Assembly: GCF_003352185.1 (NCBI RefSeq)
Contig: NZ_CP029608.1
Coordinates: 4,816,501 to 4,880,500, forward strand
Direction: 5' to 3'
DNA from: Pseudomonas kribbensis
GTDB taxonomy: Bacteria; Pseudomonadota; Gammaproteobacteria; Pseudomonadales; Pseudomonadaceae
Length of the DNA: 64,000 nucleotides
Below, piece by piece: positions 1-9,307 of the stretch. Both the position numbers and the translations under genes were made by a program. Within the stretch, counting starts at the first letter, position 1; every line of letters starts with the position of its first letter. The notes below the pieces were generated by a model, which was given only the letters and a program-made list of their open reading frames with translations, was not told the DNA's origin and ran no database searches.

Positions 1-576
1 ACCGCCCACGCACATGACGTTTTTCAGCGCCATGTAGCTCTTGATGTTGGCAGGACCCACGCCGCCGGTCGGGCAGAATTTCACTTCGCCGAACGGGCCG
101 CCGAGGGCCTTGATCGCCGCCACGCCGCCGCTGACTTCAGCGGGGAACAACTTGAAGCGGCGATAACCCAGGCCATAGCCTTCCATGATGCCGGAGGCGT
201 TGCTGATGCCCGGCAGCAGCGGGATCGGGCTTTCAACGCTGGCTTCCAGCAGGTCACGGGTGATGCCCGGGGTGACGATGAATTGCGAACCGGCCGCTTC
301 GGCCGCGGCCAGCATGTTGCGGTCGAGCACGGTGCCGGCACCGGTCACCAGTTCCGGACGCTGCTCGCGCAGGATTTGGATCGCCTTGAGGCCGAACTGC
401 GAACGCAGGGTCACTTCCAGCGCGGTCAGACCACCGGCGGCCAGGGCGTCGGCCAGCGGCAGCACATCCTGTTCACGGGCGATGGTGATCACCGGCAGGA
501 TCCGCGCCTTGGCGCAGAGGCTGTCGATCAGGGCAACTTTGTCCGCCATGGAAACGGTCGGGGATGGGGTTGTCAT
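1..576 (-). CDS. eda: KDPG aldolase, 3' end cut by window edge
   Basis: 2-keto-3-deoxy-6-phosphogluconate aldolase, the last Entner-Doudoroff step, which splits KDPG into pyruvate and glyceraldehyde-3-phosphate in the cytosol. About 192 residues are visible; the family is usually 205-225, so roughly the last 20-30 lie outside the window. The class I aldolase features are visible: the LEVTLR segment with the catalytic glutamate, TPGITRD, and the KLFPAE segment carrying the Schiff-base lysine. I start it at the ATG at 574-576, which has AAGGA upstream in CCAAGGAACAG. It follows pgl by 17 bp and is the last gene of the zwf-pgl-eda operon, so it should be under HexR control. The protein begins MTTPSPTVSMADK, so an internal ATG (MADK) is a possible alternative start. 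Confidence 0.95.
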   Translation of the reverse strand, partial: MTTPSPTVSMADKVALIDSLCAKARILPVITIAREQDVLPLADALAAGGLTALEVTLRSQFGLKAIQILREQRPELVTGAGTVLDRNMLAAAEAAGSQFIVTPGITRDLLEASVESPIPLLPGISNASGIMEGYGLGYRRFKLFPAEVSGGVAAIKALGGPFGEVKFCPTGGVGPANIKSYMALKNVMCVGG

Positions 577-593
577 AGCGGCTGTTCCTTGGC

Positions 594-1307
594 TCATGGG
601 CACCAGTAAATCTCTAACGTAGGTTGCAGAAACGCGCGAACCGGCATGGCGGCGACGTCGTTGGATGCCAGTGCGGCATTCAGGGTGGTCAGTTTCGACT
701 GACCGGAAATCGACAGAATCTTGTGCTTCGCCGAAGCCAGCAGCGCCCGGCTCATGGTCAGGCGTTGACGCGGCACGCTCGGCGCCAGCATCGGCCAGCA
801 ACGACGGGTGCCATCGGCTTGCAGGGCTTCAGCCAGGTTCGGGCTGTCCGGAAACAGCGACGCGGTATGGCCGTCATCGCCCATGCCCAGCACCAGCACA
901 TCGATGGCCGGCAATTCAGCAAGCAAGCGGTCAGCGTTTTCAGCAGCCTGCTCGACGTTGGCCGCCGCGCTGTAAAGGCTGAGGAACTGCGCCTTGGCCG
1001 CCGGGCCCTTGAGCAGATACTGCTTGAGCAGACCGGCATTGCTGTCGGCGTGCTCGACCGGCACCCAGCGCTCGTCGGCCAGGGTCACGACGACCTTCGA
1101 CCAGTCCAGCTCCTGCTTGGCCAGGTGCTGGAAAAATGCCACCGGGCTGCGACCGCCGGACACCACCAGCACCGCGTTGCCGCGCGCCGCCAGTGCGTCG
1201 CTCAATTGCTTGGCGACATTCAGCGCCAGACCTTCGGCGAGCAATACCGGGCTCTTGAATTCATGGGCATTCACGCCCGCGGGCAGTTTCACATCAGATA
1301 TCGCCAT
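594..1307 (-). CDS. pgl: 6-phosphogluconolactonase
   Basis: Hydrolyses 6-phosphogluconolactone to 6-phosphogluconate between Zwf and Edd. The 237-residue product has the DevB/SOL family marks: VVSGGRSP near residue 50, LADERWVP near residue 78 and [13 protein letters not shown] near residue 140, which is the phosphosugar-binding loop. The length is normal for a bacterial Pgl. Its start overlaps the end of zwf by 14 bp, so the two are probably translationally coupled, and eda follows 17 bp later. There is no separate promoter; it should be transcribed from the HexR-controlled zwf promoter. Confidence 0.96.
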   Translation of the reverse strand: MAISDVKLPAGVNAHEFKSPVLLAEGLALNVAKQLSDALAARGNAVLVVSGGRSPVAFFQHLAKQELDWSKVVVTLADERWVPVEHADSNAGLLKQYLLKGPAAKAQFLSLYSAAANVEQAAENADRLLAELPAIDVLVLGMGDDGHTASLFPDSPNLAEALQADGTRRCWPMLAPSVPRQRLTMSRALLASAKHKILSISGQSKLTTLNAALASNDVAAMPVRAFLQPTLEIYWCP

Positions 1308-2760
1308 ACCACGACCTCCCGTCCCGCGTGATCAATGCAATGGAGCTCATCGGCCCCCACGACCCGGCCGCATACGGCTTGGGCGCATCACCGGACTTTT
1401 TCCACCCGGCGATCAGCTGGTCACACCACTTCCACGCGGCTTCGATTTCATCTTTACGGACAAACAGGTTCTGATTGCCGTTCATCACTTCCAGCAACAA
1501 CCGCTCGTAGGCGTCGGGTATCCGCGCGCTGCGCCAGGTGTCAGAGAAATTCAGTTGCAACGGGCCGCTGCGCAGCTGCATGCCCTTGTCCAGGCCTTGA
1601 TCCTTGGTCATCACTCGCAGTGAAATGCCTTCGTCCGGTTGCAGGCGGATGATCAGTTTGTTGCTGATCTGCAGGCGCTGCTCCGGGGCGAAGATGTAGT
1701 GCGACGGTTCCTTGAAGTGGATGACGATCTGCGACAGTTTCTGCGGCATGCGCTTGCCGGTACGCAGGTAGAACGGCACGCCGGCCCAGCGCCAGTTGCG
1801 GATGTCGGCACGCAGTGCGACGAAGGTTTCGGTGTCGCTCTGGGTGTTGGAATTCGGCTCTTCAAGGTAGCCCGGTACGGACTTGCCTTCGCTGTGGCCG
1901 GCAATGTACTGACCGCGCACTACCTGAGTGGTCAGGCCTTCCGGGCTGATCGGCGCCAGGGCCTTGAGCACTTTCACTTTTTCGTCACGGATGCTGTCGG
2001 CGGACAGGTCGGCCGGCGGGTCCATGGCGATCAGGCAAAGCAGTTGCAACAGGTGGTTCTGGATCATGTCGCGCAGCTGGCCAGCCTTGTCGAAATAACC
2101 CCAGCGGCCTTCGATGCCGACCTTCTCGGCCACGGTGATTTCCACGTGGGAGATGTAATGCTGGTTCCACTGGGTTTCGAACAGGCTGTTGGCAAAACGC
2201 AGGGCGATCAGGTTTTGCACCGTCTCTTTGCCCAGGTAGTGGTCGATGCGGTAGGTGCGGTTCTCCGGGAAGAACTGCGCCACGGCGTCGTTGACCTTGC
2301 GCGAAGATTCGAGGTCCGAGCCGATCGGTTTTTCCAGCACCACACGGGTGTTTTCCGCCAGACCGACCTTCGCCAGGTTCTCGCAGATCGCGCCGTACAC
2401 CGCCGCCGGGGTGGCGAAGTAGGCAATCATGCGTTGTTTGGTGCCGGCCAGATCGGCCAGCGCCGCGTAATCTTCAGCCTTGAGGAAGTCGACGTGCAGG
2501 TAGGTCAGGCGCGCCAGAAAGCGCTCGGCCACTGCCTCGTCCAGTTCCTTGCCCACGTAGCGGCGCAGTTCGGCGGCAATGAATGCCATGTGCTGCTGCT
2601 CGGTGCCTTCTTCACGGGCCAGCGCGATAATACGCGTGTCCTCGTGCAGCAGGCCGGCGCCATCCAGGTGATAAAGGGCAGGAAACAGCTTGCGCAGGGC
2701 CAGATCGCCCAGGGCGCCGAACAAGGCGAAGGTGCACGGTTCTACCGTAATCGAAGGCAT
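1294..2760 (-). CDS. zwf: Glucose-6-phosphate 1-dehydrogenase
   Basis: Oxidises glucose-6-phosphate to 6-phosphogluconolactone with NAD(P)+, the entry to the Entner-Doudoroff and pentose phosphate routes. The 488 residues match the usual length. The N-terminal dinucleotide motif is [12 protein letters not shown], and the active-site signature RIDHYLGKE is present, as is EKPIGSD. It is the first gene of zwf-pgl-eda and is divergent from hexR. The leader contains AAAAGAACAAA directly before the ATG, resembling an Hfq/Crc target, and a HexR-like palindrome lies about 65 bp upstream. Pseudomonas genomes often hold further zwf paralogues; the cluster position identifies this as the Entner-Doudoroff copy. 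Confidence 0.97.
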   Translation of the reverse strand: MPSITVEPCTFALFGALGDLALRKLFPALYHLDGAGLLHEDTRIIALAREEGTEQQHMAFIAAELRRYVGKELDEAVAERFLARLTYLHVDFLKAEDYAALADLAGTKQRMIAYFATPAAVYGAICENLAKVGLAENTRVVLEKPIGSDLESSRKVNDAVAQFFPENRTYRIDHYLGKETVQNLIALRFANSLFETQWNQHYISHVEITVAEKVGIEGRWGYFDKAGQLRDMIQNHLLQLLCLIAMDPPADLSADSIRDEKVKVLKALAPISPEGLTTQVVRGQYIAGHSEGKSVPGYLEEPNSNTQSDTETFVALRADIRNWRWAGVPFYLRTGKRMPQKLSQIVIHFKEPSHYIFAPEQRLQISNKLIIRLQPDEGISLRVMTKDQGLDKGMQLRSGPLQLNFSDTWRSARIPDAYERLLLEVMNGNQNLFVRKDEIEAAWKWCDQLIAGWKKSGDAPKPYAAGSWGPMSSIALITRDGRSWYGDI

Positions 2761-2764
2761 GATG

Positions 2765-2775
2765 TTTGTTCTTTT
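2765..2775 (-). promoter_or_regulatory. Possible Hfq/Crc A-rich motif in zwf leader
   Basis: In zwf orientation the leader reads AAAAGAACAAACATC immediately before the ATG, an AANAANAA-like run overlapping the translation initiation region. Such motifs are bound by Hfq with Crc during catabolite repression in pseudomonads. The assignment rests only on motif and position. Confidence 0.35.
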
Positions 2776-2824
2776 ATCAAGTTAAGCTACAAATACCTTT
2801 TTTCAAGGCATCACTCAAGGGAAA

Positions 2825-2844
2825 ATGTAGTAATAACCACAACA
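2825..2844 (-). promoter_or_regulatory. Imperfect HexR-like operator upstream of zwf/hexR
   Basis: In zwf orientation the segment reads TGTTGTGGTTATTACTACAT. It begins with the TTGT half-site expected of the Pseudomonas HexR site (TTGT-N7/8-ACAA), but the second half is ACTACA rather than ACAA. It lies in the divergent zwf/hexR intergenic region, where HexR is known to act in P. putida. Two perfect copies of the motif occur at the edd/gap region of this window. Confidence 0.5.
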
Positions 2845-2977
2845 TTTTCGCAAAATACAGATTCCGAGTGGTGGTCGGTCGGAGCCATCAGTAGGATAGG
2901 CCACCGTCACGGGCCACATCAAAGGCCCAATTTGCATAGCCGCGCGCTTATCGGCGCCGGTGAATCTAGGAATTCTT

Positions 2978-3847
2978 ATGGACCGCGTGCGAAATTTACT
3001 GGAACAGATCCAGAGTCGCCTTGAAGAGCTGAACAAGGCCGAACGCAAAGTCGCCGAAGTGATCCTGCTCAACCCACAGCAGGCCACCCGCTTCAGTATC
3101 GCCGCCCTCGCCCAGGCCGCCTCGGTCAGTGAACCGACGGTCAACCGCTTCTGCCGTTCGTTCGGCGTCAGCGGCTACCCCGAACTCAAGCTGCAACTGG
3201 CCCAGAGCCTGGCCAGCGGCGCGGCTTACGTCAGCCGCGCGGTGGAAGCCGACGACAATCCCGAGGCCTACACCCAGAAGATTTTCGGCAGCGCCATCGC
3301 CTCGCTGGACAGCGCCTGCCAGGCGCTGGACCCGAACCTGATCAGCCGCGCCGTCGACCTGTTGATCCAGGCCCGGCAGATCCACTTCTTCGGCCTCGGC
3401 GCCTCGGCCCCGGTGGCACTGGACGCGCAGCACAAGTTCTTCCGCTTCAACCTGGCGGTCACCGCCCACGCCGATGTGCTGATGCAACGGATGATTGCGT
3501 CGGTGGCGCACACCGGCGAGCTGTTCGTGATCATTTCCTATACCGGCCGCACCCGCGAGCTGGTAGAAGTGGCGCGCATCGCCCGGGAGAACGGCGCTTC
3601 GGTACTGGGCCTGACCGCCGAGAACTCGCCACTGGCCAAGGCCAGCACCCTGAGCCTGAACATTCCGCTGCCGGAAGACACTGACATCTATATGCCGATG
3701 ACCTCGCGGATCATTCAGTTGACGGTGCTGGATGTGCTGGCGACGGGGATGACCTTGCGTCGCGGGGTGGATTTCCAGCCGCATCTGCGCAAGATCAAAG
3801 AGAGCTTGAATGCGAGCCGATATCCGGTGGGTGACGAGTTCAACTAG
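2978..3847 (+). CDS. hexR: HexR, RpiR-family regulator of glucose catabolism
   Basis: A 289-residue transcriptional repressor that senses KDPG and controls zwf-pgl-eda and the edd/gap divergon. The N-terminal RpiR helix-turn-helix covers residues ~1-77 and contains [24 protein letters not shown] sugar-phosphate binding domain follows at ~120-260, with [16 protein letters not shown] and ISYTGRTRE as its phosphosugar loops. I chose the ATG giving [12 protein letters not shown], which matches the family N-terminus; an in-frame extension six codons upstream lacks a ribosome site. The gene is divergent from zwf, an arrangement conserved in P. putida. Confidence 0.95.
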   Translation: MDRVRNLLEQIQSRLEELNKAERKVAEVILLNPQQATRFSIAALAQAASVSEPTVNRFCRSFGVSGYPELKLQLAQSLASGAAYVSRAVEADDNPEAYTQKIFGSAIASLDSACQALDPNLISRAVDLLIQARQIHFFGLGASAPVALDAQHKFFRFNLAVTAHADVLMQRMIASVAHTGELFVIISYTGRTRELVEVARIARENGASVLGLTAENSPLAKASTLSLNIPLPEDTDIYMPMTSRIIQLTVLDVLATGMTLRRGVDFQPHLRKIKESLNASRYPVGDEFN

Positions 3848-3856
3848 TTCGCGCTG

Positions 3857-3886
3857 ATTACTCCCACGCTAGCGCGTGGGAGTAAT
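3857..3886. repeat. Perfect 13-bp palindrome between hexR and mutarotase gene
   Basis: ATTACTCCCACGC is followed by a 4-base loop and its exact reverse complement. It separates two convergent genes. No T tract is adjacent, so it may be a REP-like element or a structure-only transcription barrier. Confidence 0.6.
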
Positions 3887-3888
3887 GA

Positions 3889-4743
3889 CTAAGCAGCAGC
3901 CCAAGCCTGCAAACTCAAATGCGCCTTCTCCCCCGGCGCCAGATGCAGGCTGTCGGTGCCCCCCGCCGCCGCTTCAACACAGACAAATTCCGAGATCTCA
4001 TCCCAGGTCACGCCCAGCAACGGCCGCGCGCCCGGGTGCCAAACCACCGTGTCCGCACTCTCACCGGTATCGATGCACAGCTCGCGCTGCCAGGCGTGAT
4101 CCTTGAGCTGTAATTCGCCGTCGTGCTGGAACACGCGCTGACAGCCGCCGTCGACCCGCAACTCGCCTTCCTGCTGACAGACTTCACGGTTCAACTGGTC
4201 GTAACCCTGCGCTCCTTCGAGCCCAGACAGCGCTATCTCACTCACATCGCCAATACGCCAGTAAGCGTGCAAAGCCTGGCTCAACTGGCACGGCATGTCG
4301 TCCTGATGCTCGGTGCTCAGACGTAATTCCATGCGCTCGCCCAGGTGCGCGTGCAAGTCCACTTGCCAATCGCACAGCTGCAATTGCCAGTGCAGGCGCA
4401 CGCCGTCGTCGCCGGTGCTGCTGTCGAGCAGTTTCCAGTCCAGCAGTCGCGCCCAGCCGTGGGACGGCCACGCGTTTTCGCTCGGATGGCGGCCATACCA
4501 CGGCCAGCAAACCGGCACACCGCCACGGATTGCGCCGACGTGCGGCCACTTCGCCGCACACCACAGCCACGGTTTTTGCCCGCGCGGTTGAAAGTGCAGC
4601 AACTGCGCACCCTGACGACTGAACACCGCCTGACACAGCGGATGGTCGATCACCAGCACATCGCGCATCTGATAGCGCTCCCAGGCGAACACCGGTCGTT
4701 CGCGCAAGGATTTGAAGAAGCGTTGCAGCGGATGCTCATGCAT
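3889..4743 (-). CDS. D-hexose-6-phosphate mutarotase (YeaD-like aldose-1-epimerase)
   Basis: Predicted galactose-mutarotase-fold protein of 284 residues that interconverts the anomers of hexose 6-phosphates, presumably glucose-6-phosphate made by Glk. Family features are GGVPVCWPWYG, PSHGWARLLDW and the C-terminal WHPGA...DEISEFVCVE segment with the expected acidic catalytic region. I start at the ATG of MHEHPLQRFF; a TTG seven codons upstream would add MNLEPWP, and neither choice has a strong ribosome site. It follows oprB on the same strand, but a terminator lies between them, so read-through or a separate promoter is needed. The same neighbour order occurs in P. putida. Confidence 0.85.
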   Translation of the reverse strand: MHEHPLQRFFKSLRERPVFAWERYQMRDVLVIDHPLCQAVFSRQGAQLLHFQPRGQKPWLWCAAKWPHVGAIRGGVPVCWPWYGRHPSENAWPSHGWARLLDWKLLDSSTGDDGVRLHWQLQLCDWQVDLHAHLGERMELRLSTEHQDDMPCQLSQALHAYWRIGDVSEIALSGLEGAQGYDQLNREVCQQEGELRVDGGCQRVFQHDGELQLKDHAWQRELCIDTGESADTVVWHPGARPLLGVTWDEISEFVCVEAAAGGTDSLHLAPGEKAHLSLQAWAAA

Positions 4744-4790
4744 GGGCCACGGTTCCAGATTCAACTTTCATGGGCTGCGACACCCCTTTC

Positions 4791-4821
4791 CAAAAAAAAG
4801 CGGACAGCCTGGGCTGTCCGC
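4791..4821 (-). terminator. Rho-independent terminator after oprB
   Basis: A 10-bp stem (GCGGACAGCC with its complement, 2-base loop) is followed on the minus strand by eight T residues. It lies 39 bp past the oprB stop and should end the gts-oprB transcript. Confidence 0.9.
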
Positions 4822-4859
4822 AAATATGCGCACATAGAGAGGAGCTTATCGCAGACGCG

Positions 4860-6209
4860 TCAGAACGTAGACTGAATTTTCAGGCCAGCGACCAAAGCGT
4901 TGTCCACTTGATCCACACCACCCGGGTGAGTGATGTATTGCAGGTTCGGACGCACGGTCAGCCAGTTGGTGACGTGGAAGCCGTAGTTGATCTCGTAGTT
5001 GTATTCGGTCTCGCGAATCGGCGAGAAGACCGGATTGTCGTAGTCCGAAACACCGTTGGACGCGTTCAGCAATTCGGCGTTTTTCTTCACATCGTCGTTG
5101 ACGTGGATACGCGCCGCACCGATGCCGACGTCATCCTTCGGACGGGCGTCGAACGGGCCTTTGTAGACAAACATCACCGACTGATAGTTGTCGATGAAGT
5201 TGGTGTCCTTGTCGTGGAACGTGGCGTTGGCCGCGATGTTCAGACCACGGGAAGCGTCGCCGTTGTGGCTGGTGAGTTGCTGTTGCGCAACGAACCAGTA
5301 GCCGTGCTTGCTGCTGTGGGTGCGGTAGGCGTTGCCGGTGGTTGCTGCGTCGTTGCCGTTGATGTCTTCGCGGACGTCTGCGGCATCAGCGGTGCTCTTG
5401 TAGTAACCGACGCGGTATTCGCCCGGCAGGCTGTTGACCTTCGGCGACCAGACCAGCTCGACCGGCAGCACGGTACCGGCGGTGCCGCTGCCGCTGAGCT
5501 TGAAGCCGTTGCCGTGTTCCAGCTGCGACGGGTTCTGGTTGTACGCGCCGATCTGCGCGTAGAGCTCGTCGTTGATGTTGTACTTCACACGGATCGCGGC
5601 CTGGCTGACGGGCCAGTTGTACCAGATGTTGGTCGCCCAGTTGCCGACTTGCGAGCCGCAGAACGCCAGGTTCTGGAATTCGCACGGGAAGGTGTTGAAG
5701 TCTTCGCCTTCACCGAAGTAACCGGCCTTGACGTCGAGCTTGTTGTCGAAGAACTGGTGCTGAATCCACAGTTGAGTCAGACGCACCATGTGGCCACGAC
5801 CGTAGACTTCCTGCGAGGAAGACAGGGTGCCGGCACGCGGATCGCCAACGCGGTCGTTGGAGATGTTCTGACCGTTACGGTTGGTCAGCTGGATCTTGGC
5901 CTGAGTGTTGTCCCAGCCCCAGAGTTTTTGCAGGTCCAGCGCCACGCCCAGACCGAACTGGTCGCTGTAGCGGCCGGTCTTGTCGTCGTTGTAGCCGCCA
6001 TGCAGGTTGGCGCCCATCTCACCGACGTAGTCGGCCTTGATGTCGATGCCTTGCTCGATCAGCTTGGTCCGCTCACCACCCCAGTCGCCCGTCATCCATT
6101 TGGAATCGGAGCTGAATGCATCGGCGGCCATGGCATTGCCGGCCATGACCAATGCGGCCGCGGCTGACACTTGGCAGATCAACCGGGCATTGACGTGTTT
6201 CTTTTTCAT
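4860..6209 (-). CDS. oprB: Carbohydrate-selective porin OprB
   Basis: Outer-membrane glucose/carbohydrate porin of 449 residues, a 16-stranded barrel of the OprB family. A Sec signal peptide is clear: positively charged MKKKH, a hydrophobic core, and AMA at residue ~28 as the cleavage motif. The mature start carries the SKWMTGDWGGERTKL segment typical of OprB, and the C-terminus ends in phenylalanine (KIQSTF), the BAM recognition signature. It lies 95 bp downstream of gtsD, so it is probably co-transcribed with the glucose ABC transporter, and it ends at a strong terminator. Its leader holds an AATAACAATAAAG run close to the ribosome site, suggesting Hfq/Crc control. Confidence 0.95.
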   Translation of the reverse strand: MKKKHVNARLICQVSAAAALVMAGNAMAADAFSSDSKWMTGDWGGERTKLIEQGIDIKADYVGEMGANLHGGYNDDKTGRYSDQFGLGVALDLQKLWGWDNTQAKIQLTNRNGQNISNDRVGDPRAGTLSSSQEVYGRGHMVRLTQLWIQHQFFDNKLDVKAGYFGEGEDFNTFPCEFQNLAFCGSQVGNWATNIWYNWPVSQAAIRVKYNINDELYAQIGAYNQNPSQLEHGNGFKLSGSGTAGTVLPVELVWSPKVNSLPGEYRVGYYKSTADAADVREDINGNDAATTGNAYRTHSSKHGYWFVAQQQLTSHNGDASRGLNIAANATFHDKDTNFIDNYQSVMFVYKGPFDARPKDDVGIGAARIHVNDDVKKNAELLNASNGVSDYDNPVFSPIRETEYNYEINYGFHVTNWLTVRPNLQYITHPGGVDQVDNALVAGLKIQSTF

Positions 6210-6223
6210 CCCTACATCCTCGT

Positions 6224-6236
6224 CTTTATTGTTATT
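6224..6236 (-). promoter_or_regulatory. Possible Hfq/Crc A-rich motif in oprB leader
   Basis: In gene orientation AATAACAATAAAG lies just upstream of the GAGGA ribosome site of oprB. It fits the repeated AAN pattern recognised by Hfq/Crc. Called on sequence pattern only. Confidence 0.45.
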
Positions 6237-6304
6237 AACTGTTTTTTTCCAACGCGGTTTACATCCCCTGCGGAAATGGACGTGCCCACTCCCGCATTGA
6301 TTTC

Positions 6305-7465
6305 TTACCGACCCTTGAACTGAGCGACATTGGCGCTGTGCGCTTCGGTCTTCGGCAGCCCCGCCACACCCAGACGCTCGCCGCTCTTGGCGTCGAACAG
6401 CAACACTTTCGACGGATCGAATTGCAGGGTCAGGGTTTCGCCCACCTGCGGCGCCACGTCCGGCGCCAGTCGGCAGCAGACCTTGGTGTCGTTGAGGTTG
6501 ACGAACACCAGGGTGTCCGGACCGGTCGGCTCGGTGACCTGCACTTCAGCCTTGATGCTTGGCAGGCCGTTGCCCTCGCCGTTGGCCAGCGCGATCTGCT
6601 CAGGGCGCAGGCCGAGGATCACTTCGCGGTCTTCGAGACCGGCGTCCTGCATCGCCATCGGCAGCTCGCAACGGGCCTGGCCGCTGTCGAGCAGCGCCAC
6701 CAGACGGCCGTCCTTGCGTTGCAGGCGCAGCGGGATGAAGTTCATCGGCGGCGAACCGATGAAGCTCGCCACGAACAGGTTGGCCGGGTCGTTGTAGATC
6801 TCTTTCGGCGTACCGAACTGCTGGATGATGCCGTCCTTCATCACCGCCACCTTGTCGCCCAGGGTCATCGCTTCGATCTGGTCGTGGGTCACGTAGACCG
6901 TGGTGGTTTTCAGGCGCTGGTGCATCAGTTTCATTTCGGTGCGCATCTCGACGCGCAGCTTGGCGTCGAGGTTGGACAGCGGTTCGTCGAACAGATAAAT
7001 CTTCGGTCGGCGCGCCAGGGCACGGCCCATGGCGACACGCTGTTGCTGACCACCGGAGAGCTGGCCCGGCTTGCGATTGAGCAGGTGCTCGATCTGCAGC
7101 AGTTTGGCGACGCGAGCGACTTCCTCGTCGATGGCCGACTGGCTCATCTTGCGGATCTTCAGACCGAACTCGATGTTCTCGCGCACGCTCATGGTCGGGT
7201 ACAGCGCGTAGGACTGGAACACCATGGCGATGTCGCGATCTTTCGGGCTCATGCCGCTGACATCCTGGTCACCGATCATGATCGCGCCGCCGGTGATGGT
7301 TTCCAGGCCGGCGATGCAGTTCATCAGGGTCGACTTGCCGCAGCCCGACGGCCCGACAAGGATCAGGAACTCACCGTCCTTGATCGACAGTTCGATGTTC
7401 TTCAGGGTGTCCGGCAGACCGGCACCGTAGGTCTTGTTTACATTGCGAAGTTCGAGCGTAGCCAT
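6305..7465 (-). CDS. gtsD: Glucose/mannose ABC transporter ATP-binding protein
   Basis: MalK/UgpC-type ATPase of 386 residues that powers GtsBC. The Walker A motif is GPSGCGKST at residues 38-46, the signature LSGGQ is at 136-140, Walker B LFDEP is near 158, and the switch histidine is in VTHDQ. A C-terminal TOBE/MalK regulatory region spans ~235-370. The gene starts 2 bp after gtsC ends, in the operon gtsA-gtsB-gtsC-gtsD-oprB. The name is by synteny with P. putida and P. fluorescens; the transported sugar is inferred from the surrounding Entner-Doudoroff genes. Confidence 0.95.
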   Translation of the reverse strand: MATLELRNVNKTYGAGLPDTLKNIELSIKDGEFLILVGPSGCGKSTLMNCIAGLETITGGAIMIGDQDVSGMSPKDRDIAMVFQSYALYPTMSVRENIEFGLKIRKMSQSAIDEEVARVAKLLQIEHLLNRKPGQLSGGQQQRVAMGRALARRPKIYLFDEPLSNLDAKLRVEMRTEMKLMHQRLKTTTVYVTHDQIEAMTLGDKVAVMKDGIIQQFGTPKEIYNDPANLFVASFIGSPPMNFIPLRLQRKDGRLVALLDSGQARCELPMAMQDAGLEDREVILGLRPEQIALANGEGNGLPSIKAEVQVTEPTGPDTLVFVNLNDTKVCCRLAPDVAPQVGETLTLQFDPSKVLLFDAKSGERLGVAGLPKTEAHSANVAQFKGR

Positions 7466-7467
7466 GA

Positions 7468-8313
7468 TTACCCCTTGACTGCGCCGGCCGTCAGCCCGCG
7501 CACGAAATACTTGCCTGCGACCACATAGACCAGCAGGGTCGGCAGCCCGGCGATCATCGCCGCCGCCATGTCCACGTTGTATTCCTTGGCCCCGGTGCTG
7601 GTGTTGACCAGGTTGTTCAGCGCCACCGTGATCGGTTGCGAATCACCGCTGGAGAACACCACGCCGAACAGGAAGTCGTTCCAGATCTGGGTGAACTGCC
7701 AGATCAGGCAGACCATGATGATCGGGGTGGACATCGGCAGAATGATCCGGCGGAAGATCGTGAAGAACCCTGCACCGTCCAGGCGTGCGGCCTTGATCAG
7801 CGCATCCGGAATGCTCACGTAGTAGTTACGGAAAAACAGCGTGGTGAACGCCAGGCCATAGACCACGTGCACGAACACAAGGCCGGTGGTGGTGCTCGCC
7901 AGGCCCATCTTGCCGAGGGTGAACGACGCCGGCAGCAGCACGGTCTGGAACGGCAGGAAGCAGCCGAACAGCAACAGGCCAAAGAACAGCTGCGAACCCT
8001 TGAAGCGCCAGAACGACAGCACGTAGCCGTTCAACGCACCGATGGCGGTGGAGATGATCACGGCCGGAACGGTGATCTTGATCGAGTTCCAGAAGTAGCC
8101 GTCAACGGTGGCCCAGGCTTTCACCCAGCCGATGCCGCTGACCACGGTCGGCCAGCTCAGCAGGTTGCCGGTGGAGATGTCTTCCGGGGTCTTGAAGCTG
8201 GTCAACAGCATGACCACCAGCGGCACCAGATACAGCAGGACCGCTAGGATCAGCACCGCGTAGATCGCGATGCGACTCAGGCTGATGGCCGGTTTGGAGG
8301 CGAGACTAGTCAT
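7468..8313 (-). CDS. gtsC: Glucose ABC transporter permease GtsC
   Basis: A 281-residue inner-membrane permease of the MalG type with six predicted membrane segments, the first at ~14-36. The cytoplasmic EAA loop that contacts the ATPase reads LIKAARLDGAGFFTIF. Its start overlaps the end of gtsB by 8 bp and its end nearly abuts gtsD, so translation is coupled through the operon. Together with GtsB it forms the channel for the sugar delivered by GtsA. Confidence 0.94.
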   Translation of the reverse strand: MTSLASKPAISLSRIAIYAVLILAVLLYLVPLVVMLLTSFKTPEDISTGNLLSWPTVVSGIGWVKAWATVDGYFWNSIKITVPAVIISTAIGALNGYVLSFWRFKGSQLFFGLLLFGCFLPFQTVLLPASFTLGKMGLASTTTGLVFVHVVYGLAFTTLFFRNYYVSIPDALIKAARLDGAGFFTIFRRIILPMSTPIIMVCLIWQFTQIWNDFLFGVVFSSGDSQPITVALNNLVNTSTGAKEYNVDMAAAMIAGLPTLLVYVVAGKYFVRGLTAGAVKG

Positions 8314-9214
8314 GACGCTTGGTCCTCAGCTCGGAGTACAGGTAAGGCACGATGATCGCGAGGATCGCACCGAGCATAAGAATCGCACTGGCCGAGCCCA
8401 TGCCCATCTGCCCACGGCTGAACGTGAACGAATACATGAACATCGCCGGCAGGTCGGAGGAATAACCCGGGCCGCCGGCCGTCATGGCCGCTACCAGGTC
8501 GAAGCTCTTGATCGCGATGTGCGCCAGGATCATCACCGCACTGAAGAACACCGGACGCAGGCTTGGCAGCACCACTTTCCAGTAGATGCGCGGCATGCTC
8601 GCGCCGTCGATCTGGGCGGCGCGGATGATCGATTGATCAACGCCACGCAGACCGGCGAGGAACATCGCCATGATGAAGCCCGAAGCTTGCCAGACCGCCG
8701 CGATCACCAGGCAATACACCACGCGATCCGGGTCGATCAGCCAGTCGAGACGGAAGCCTTCCCAGCCCCAGTCCCGCAGCAATTTGTCCAGGCCCATGCC
8801 CGGGTTGAGCAGCCATTTCCACGCGGTACCGGTGACGATCATCGAGAGCGCCATCGGGTACAGGTAAATGGTGCGGATAAAGCCTTCGCGACGGATTTTC
8901 TGGTCGAGGAAAATCGCCAGCGTCACGCCGATCACCAGGGTGATGGCGATGAACATGCCGCCGAACACGGCCAGGTTCTTGCTCGCCACCCACCAGCGGT
9001 CGTTGTCGAACAGCCGCGCGTATTGCGCCAGGCCTGCCCACTTGTAGTTCGGCAGGAAGGTCGACGTGGTGAACGACAGGACAAACGTCCAGAGGATATA
9101 GCCATAGAAGCCCACCAGAACGATGAACATGCTCGGCGCCAGCACCAGTTTCGGTAGCCAGCGCTGCAATGCGTCGAACGGCGAGGCCTTGCTGAACACA
9201 GCAACAGAACTCAT
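8306..9214 (-). CDS. gtsB: Glucose ABC transporter permease GtsB
   Basis: MalF-type inner-membrane permease of 302 residues. The EAA loop is IIRAAQIDGASMPRIYWKVV, and several long hydrophobic segments are visible, the first beginning near LVLAPSMFIVLVGFYGYIL. I start at the ATG giving MSSVAVFSKASPFDALQ; the reading frame is open for 17 more codons upstream, but that segment falls in the intercistronic stem-loop and looks non-coding. It overlaps gtsC by 8 bp and is separated from gtsA by 93 bp containing a palindrome that may lower its expression relative to the binding protein. Confidence 0.93.
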   Translation of the reverse strand: MSSVAVFSKASPFDALQRWLPKLVLAPSMFIVLVGFYGYILWTFVLSFTTSTFLPNYKWAGLAQYARLFDNDRWWVASKNLAVFGGMFIAITLVIGVTLAIFLDQKIRREGFIRTIYLYPMALSMIVTGTAWKWLLNPGMGLDKLLRDWGWEGFRLDWLIDPDRVVYCLVIAAVWQASGFIMAMFLAGLRGVDQSIIRAAQIDGASMPRIYWKVVLPSLRPVFFSAVMILAHIAIKSFDLVAAMTAGGPGYSSDLPAMFMYSFTFSRGQMGMGSASAILMLGAILAIIVPYLYSELRTKRHD

Positions 9215-9244
9215 GGGAAGATCCAGTAAAAAAGATGAAGGACC

Positions 9245-9292
9245 GCTGCAAGCTCCCAGCCTCAAGCCGATGCGCGACTTGAAGCTGGCAGC
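9245..9292. repeat. Intercistronic stem-loop between gtsA and gtsB
   Basis: CAGCCTCAAG (9257-9266) pairs with CTTGAAGCTG (9278-9287) with one mismatch, and outer GCTGC/GCAGC arms extend the hairpin. Such structures behind a binding-protein gene commonly stabilise the upstream message and reduce the downstream genes; that role here is inferred. Confidence 0.55.
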
Positions 9293-9307
9293 TGCTCTAC
9301 GCCGGTG

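Noticed and set aside
4770..6167. A 465-codon plus-strand frame opposite oprB
   Set aside because: Val/Asp-rich shadow of the porin gene, without a family signature.
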